Positions 38,993 through 41,608 of a stretch of DNA of 41,608 nucleotides are shown piece by piece. The stretch's first letter is position 1. Every line of letters begins with the position of its first letter. The notes beneath the pieces were generated by a model. The model was not told the DNA's origin, did not search any database, and saw only the letters and a list, made by a program, of their open reading frames with translations. The stretch spans positions 1 through 41,608 of the forward strand of contig CAJXVR010000021.1 of assembly GCA_913061285.1 (NCBI GenBank), in the 5' to 3' direction. Source of the DNA: an uncultured Verrucomicrobiota bacterium. GTDB lineage: Bacteria > Verrucomicrobiota > Verrucomicrobiia > Limisphaerales > AAA164-E04. The position numbers were made by a program, and so were the translations under genes.

Positions 38993-40990
38993 TTAACGAG
39001 CGATATAGAACTGGGCTGACGCAGCACCACTCGCTCCTGGTGAAACCACAAACGGAGATGCAGCACCAGAGATCGGTTCAAATGGACCGGACACTGTGGC
39101 AGCCCCAGATAAGGCACCCGTAAACTCAATGGTCACGGATCCATCAGCATTTACCGAAACCCCGGTAATGGAACCAGGAGATCCGCCAGGTATCGGAGGC
39201 AAGGGCGGCACAGGTGGCACCACCACACTGCTCGTATCGAAGGGAATGAACATCAGATAGTTTAGATCAACATTCTGATCCGCATCCGTGGCCGTCAAAC
39301 GAAGCGTTTGTTTACCAGACAATGAAACGGTTACGACCGCGCCCGACTCATCTCTAAGCTGGGTGAATCCATAGCCCGTCCCGGTTACTCCGGTGGAGAG
39401 ATCGCCAAGCTTCACAAGCTCACTCCCATCGACCCGGCTCAACTCAAATGACTGGGGGGCTCTCGTTCTTGCCCGCAGGATGATCTGATACGTCCCTTCC
39501 TCGAAGGTCCGCGTGTAGTTCATCCACTCACCTGTCGAAACTCGCTCAACATCGAAATCGACAATCTCGTCATCATTGGCATCGGAGAACTTACTTCGCA
39601 CACGATCGCCCGATAGCCAGGTATCCACTTCCTCCTCACGCACAACACCAGGACCAAACCGATAGGCACTGTCGGTAAAGGTGATAAAATCGTCATCACT
39701 GTCCGAAGGGCGATCATCATCGACCGAATCACTGGCATCCACACCCGCCTCGCTGACTTGATCAAAGTAGCAGCGATTGGATCCACCGGGTGTCCGGCAC
39801 AAAGTAGGATTGTCGATAAAGTTTCCGCCTCCGAAATCGAAGTCTTCCGCTTCAATTGTAAAGTTGTCTTCTGAAATCGTATCAAAACTAAAGTCGAACG
39901 AGTAGGTTCTCCCAGCGCTATCGGTGGCCCCGATCTGGCCTTGATAGACCACGTTTTCCTTCAAGCCATTAAAGCGCCCACTCAAACCGCTAGCTACGCT
40001 TTCAATTTCGAGTTCAGCGCTATGATCGACCCCATTCAGTCGAAGTGATACACCACCAGCCGACACCGTCGCCTCTCCCTGCGGACGAACGACGAACTCA
40101 ATCGGGTTCGAAGCGTCCACCAACTCAGCACCCTCGATATCATTCAAGATCTCCACCGCTGGAGGGCCATCAACATCACCACCCTCGAACAATGTTTTAA
40201 TCTCAGCTGAACTCAAAGCACGACTATACAAACGGAACTCATCAATGCGCGCTTCCGAAAGCCGGGCGGCATCGATATTAGGAAAATAGCCTCCGCCCAA
40301 GGTCAAGGGTACAGCGCCCTCATCGGGATTAATATTCGTCTCAACGGGATTCCCTACGCCCCCACCCTTCGTTTCCAACTCATTATCGACGTAATGATCA
40401 AAGTCACCAACGGCGGCAAAAATCCCATCTTCATTTGCATCCACATCGGGATCAAAGACTGAGATGATGTGATGCCATTCCCCATCATTGATTGGCAACG
40501 TTTGCCCAAAGTTATTGCCCCCTTGATTCTCTGTTCGGATATACTGGACCACATTGCCATCACCATCAGTACCACCGTTCATCTTGATGTGAATTCGTTG
40601 ACGCCCCGCGTTAACGCCCCAACCGACTAAGGCTCCTATCGCACTGGAGTTAGCCGCTTGCCATTCCGTCTTGATCCAAAATGACACGGTTCGCGGATTA
40701 TCGTCTCCGATCCCATAGTATTCAAAGGGAGAATGAAGCATGTAGTCCCGATTAAACTTTGCGGAGCCTCCAAACTTCCCGCCGGACCAATCGATCAAGG
40801 CCCCAGGGAAAAGATTGGCCTCGGGAACCATTTCCCGTTCATTGCCTGAGAGGTCGTTGGCAACATTCCCCTGGCCCTCATCAAAGCTCAAGTAAACCTC
40901 TAAGCCGTCTCGTAAGGATTGACCTGAGACCGTGTGACATATCAGAGCTCCAGCACTGGCAAGAACAACAGGTAATAATACTCTTTTCAT
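38993..40990 (-). CDS. Secreted LamG/concanavalin-like surface protein
   Basis: This 665-residue exported protein has a signal peptide (MKRVLLPVVLASAGALICHTVSGQ). A LamG/concanavalin A-like domain at about 28-270 includes LEVYLSFDEGQGNVANDLSG, RTVSFWIKTEW, DGEWHHIISVFD and ARIDEFRLYSRALSSAEIKTLF. A beta-rich middle comes next, then a CBM6/malectin-like region at about 375-590 (FTIEAEDFDFGGG, STGEWMNYTRTFEEGTYQIILRARTR, LRLTATDADQNVDLNYLMFIP). Finally there is a proline linker and a C-terminal module ending AQFYIAR, as on other verrucomicrobial secreted proteins. A carbohydrate- or surface-binding role is inferred; no catalytic domain is evident. It is followed by a strong terminator. Confidence 0.85.
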   Translation of the reverse strand: MKRVLLPVVLASAGALICHTVSGQSLRDGLEVYLSFDEGQGNVANDLSGNEREMVPEANLFPGALIDWSGGKFGGSAKFNRDYMLHSPFEYYGIGDDNPRTVSFWIKTEWQAANSSAIGALVGWGVNAGRQRIHIKMNGGTDGDGNVVQYIRTENQGGNNFGQTLPINDGEWHHIISVFDPDVDANEDGIFAAVGDFDHYVDNELETKGGGVGNPVETNINPDEGAVPLTLGGGYFPNIDAARLSEARIDEFRLYSRALSSAEIKTLFEGGDVDGPPAVEILNDIEGAELVDASNPIEFVVRPQGEATVSAGGVSLRLNGVDHSAELEIESVASGLSGRFNGLKENVVYQGQIGATDSAGRTYSFDFSFDTISEDNFTIEAEDFDFGGGNFIDNPTLCRTPGGSNRCYFDQVSEAGVDASDSVDDDRPSDSDDDFITFTDSAYRFGPGVVREEEVDTWLSGDRVRSKFSDANDDEIVDFDVERVSTGEWMNYTRTFEEGTYQIILRARTRAPQSFELSRVDGSELVKLGDLSTGVTGTGYGFTQLRDESGAVVTVSLSGKQTLRLTATDADQNVDLNYLMFIPFDTSSVVVPPVPPLPPIPGGSPGSITGVSVNADGSVTIEFTGALSGAATVSGPFEPISGAASPFVVSPGASGAASAQFYIAR

Positions 40991-41379
40991 AGATTAATTG
41001 AATCTCGTCACAATGATTGAACGCAATCATCATCACAGTTTTGGGAACTTTATGAAAGCAGCTCAGAACACTGGATCAAATCAATTGAATTTGGGGCACC
41101 CTTAAATCGCAGTCCAACTAGAACTCACTTCGTTACAGCGAACCCCATTCATAGAAAAGAGTCCATTGTGATTGCCAACGCGCTTAATCGGAGTTTCAAA
41201 GTACGCAGCATGCGTGCCTCTCTGAGAGATATTGAGGAAAGCGCCCACTAGCAAGAGTCGGCGGACAGTTCCGAGATTCTAACCGTCGCATTGCCTCCCT
41301 TTACTTGAGATATGAATCGAACTTTTCTGCTGAGTTGTCTGCGGCATTGAGTTAGTTTCTTTGAAACGAAAATCTACTT
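40991..41379. other. Divergent intergenic region
   Basis: This region lies between the LamG gene (minus) and the M24 peptidase gene (plus) and must hold both promoters. A 7-bp inverted repeat (ATGATTG/CAATCAT, 41013-41030) sits just upstream of the LamG start. No gene, RNA or clear promoter boxes were identified. Confidence 0.4.
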
Positions 41380-41559
41380 ATGCCTGAACTCGTCAACGTT
41401 TTTGCTGGAATCCCTGCTGTCAATCGGACTCTTTTTCACCGCATTCGGTTTTCGGTTGGAGACCCGATCGGCCTAATCGAAGTGAACGGGGAACGGACTC
41501 TCATTCTTCGCGACATTGAAATGGAACGGGCCAAGGCGAAGGCTCGGGTCCAGCAGGTG
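41380..41559 (+). CDS. M24 family metallopeptidase, N-terminal fragment
   Basis: Sixty codons from the ATG at 41380 are present (MPELVNVFAGIPAVNRTLFH..., then FSVGDPIGLIEVNGERTLIL and RDIEMERAKAKARVQ). This matches the N-terminal creatinase-like domain of planctomycete/verrucomicrobial Xaa-Pro-type M24 peptidases (FAGIPxxN...GDPxALI...ILRDIEMERA). The catalytic domain is lost because the contig ends; what follows is adapter sequence. The true gene is therefore cut by assembly, not broken in the genome. Confidence 0.75.
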
Positions 41560-41608
41560 CTGTCTCTTATACACATCTCCGAGCCCACGAGACCTCTCTA
41601 CATCTCGT
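41560..41608. other. Illumina Nextera adapter contamination
   Basis: The last 49 bases are not genomic. They begin with the Nextera mosaic end CTGTCTCTTATACACATCT, continue with CCGAGCCCACGAGAC, then CTCTCTAC, which equals the Nextera i7 index N707, and end with ATCTCGT, the start of the Illumina P7 side. This marks an untrimmed contig edge. Confidence 0.97.

Noticed and set aside
41013-41030. Inverted repeat upstream of the LamG gene as an operator
   Set aside because: It is short and AT-rich, with no regulator or second copy seen; chance occurrence is likely.
1-41559. Search for tRNA, rRNA, cas, transposase and selenocysteine-machinery genes
   Set aside because: None was recognised by reading; a covariance-model or profile search would be needed to exclude divergent ones.

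Overview
The window looks like one complete metagenomic or draft-genome contig from a bacterium of the PVC superphylum, most likely Verrucomicrobiota. The signs are secreted DUF1549/DUF1553 and DUF1501 proteins, a PA14-rich DUF1800 protein, a sulfatase, an orphan ADOP-type permease, and a C-terminal motif typical of verrucomicrobial secreted proteins. The left end starts inside a CRISPR repeat. The right end runs into Illumina Nextera adapter sequence (41560-41608), so both edges are assembly ends.

Layout. (1) 1-5364: the trailer-side part of a very large subtype I-C-like CRISPR array: 81 repeats (the first cut by the contig edge), 80 spacers between them, a final spacer and a degenerate terminal repeat. 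The leader and cas genes would lie to the left and are missing. (2) 5642-9558, minus strand: a DUF1549/DUF1553 protein carrying a discoidin-like domain, then a DUF1501 protein. (3) 9705-16668, plus strand: gatB, mpl, a secreted sulfatase, a secreted matrixin-type metalloprotease, and an exported peroxiredoxin whose catalytic position is an in-frame TGA followed by a bacterial SECIS-like hairpin, so a probable selenoprotein. (4) 16734-24654, minus strand: bioB, an M14-like peptidase, a DUF255/thioredoxin-fold protein, a two-domain PPK2, a CxxCH protein, a small unknown protein and a MOSC protein. (5) 24866-28332, plus strand: a TipA-type MerR regulator with a recognisable operator, and an ADOP permease. 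(6) 28459-38339, minus strand: a 2627-residue protein with seven PA14-type modules and a C-terminal DUF1800 domain, then a DUF1501 protein and a membrane-anchored protein with a GspG-like tail. (7) 38740-41559: a 54-residue membrane protein, a secreted LamG protein and the first 60 codons of an M24 peptidase, cut by the adapter.

How it fits together. Core housekeeping genes (gatB, mpl, bioB) are interspersed with many exported or surface proteins, as expected for a polymer-degrading or particle-associated PVC bacterium. The items most worth a second look are the selenocysteine peroxiredoxin, the near-duplicate spacer pairs with transition-only differences, the compensated terminal CRISPR repeat, and the giant PA14/DUF1800 locus. 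No tRNA, rRNA, insertion sequence or cas gene was recognised. Selenocysteine machinery is also absent from the window and would have to be encoded elsewhere.
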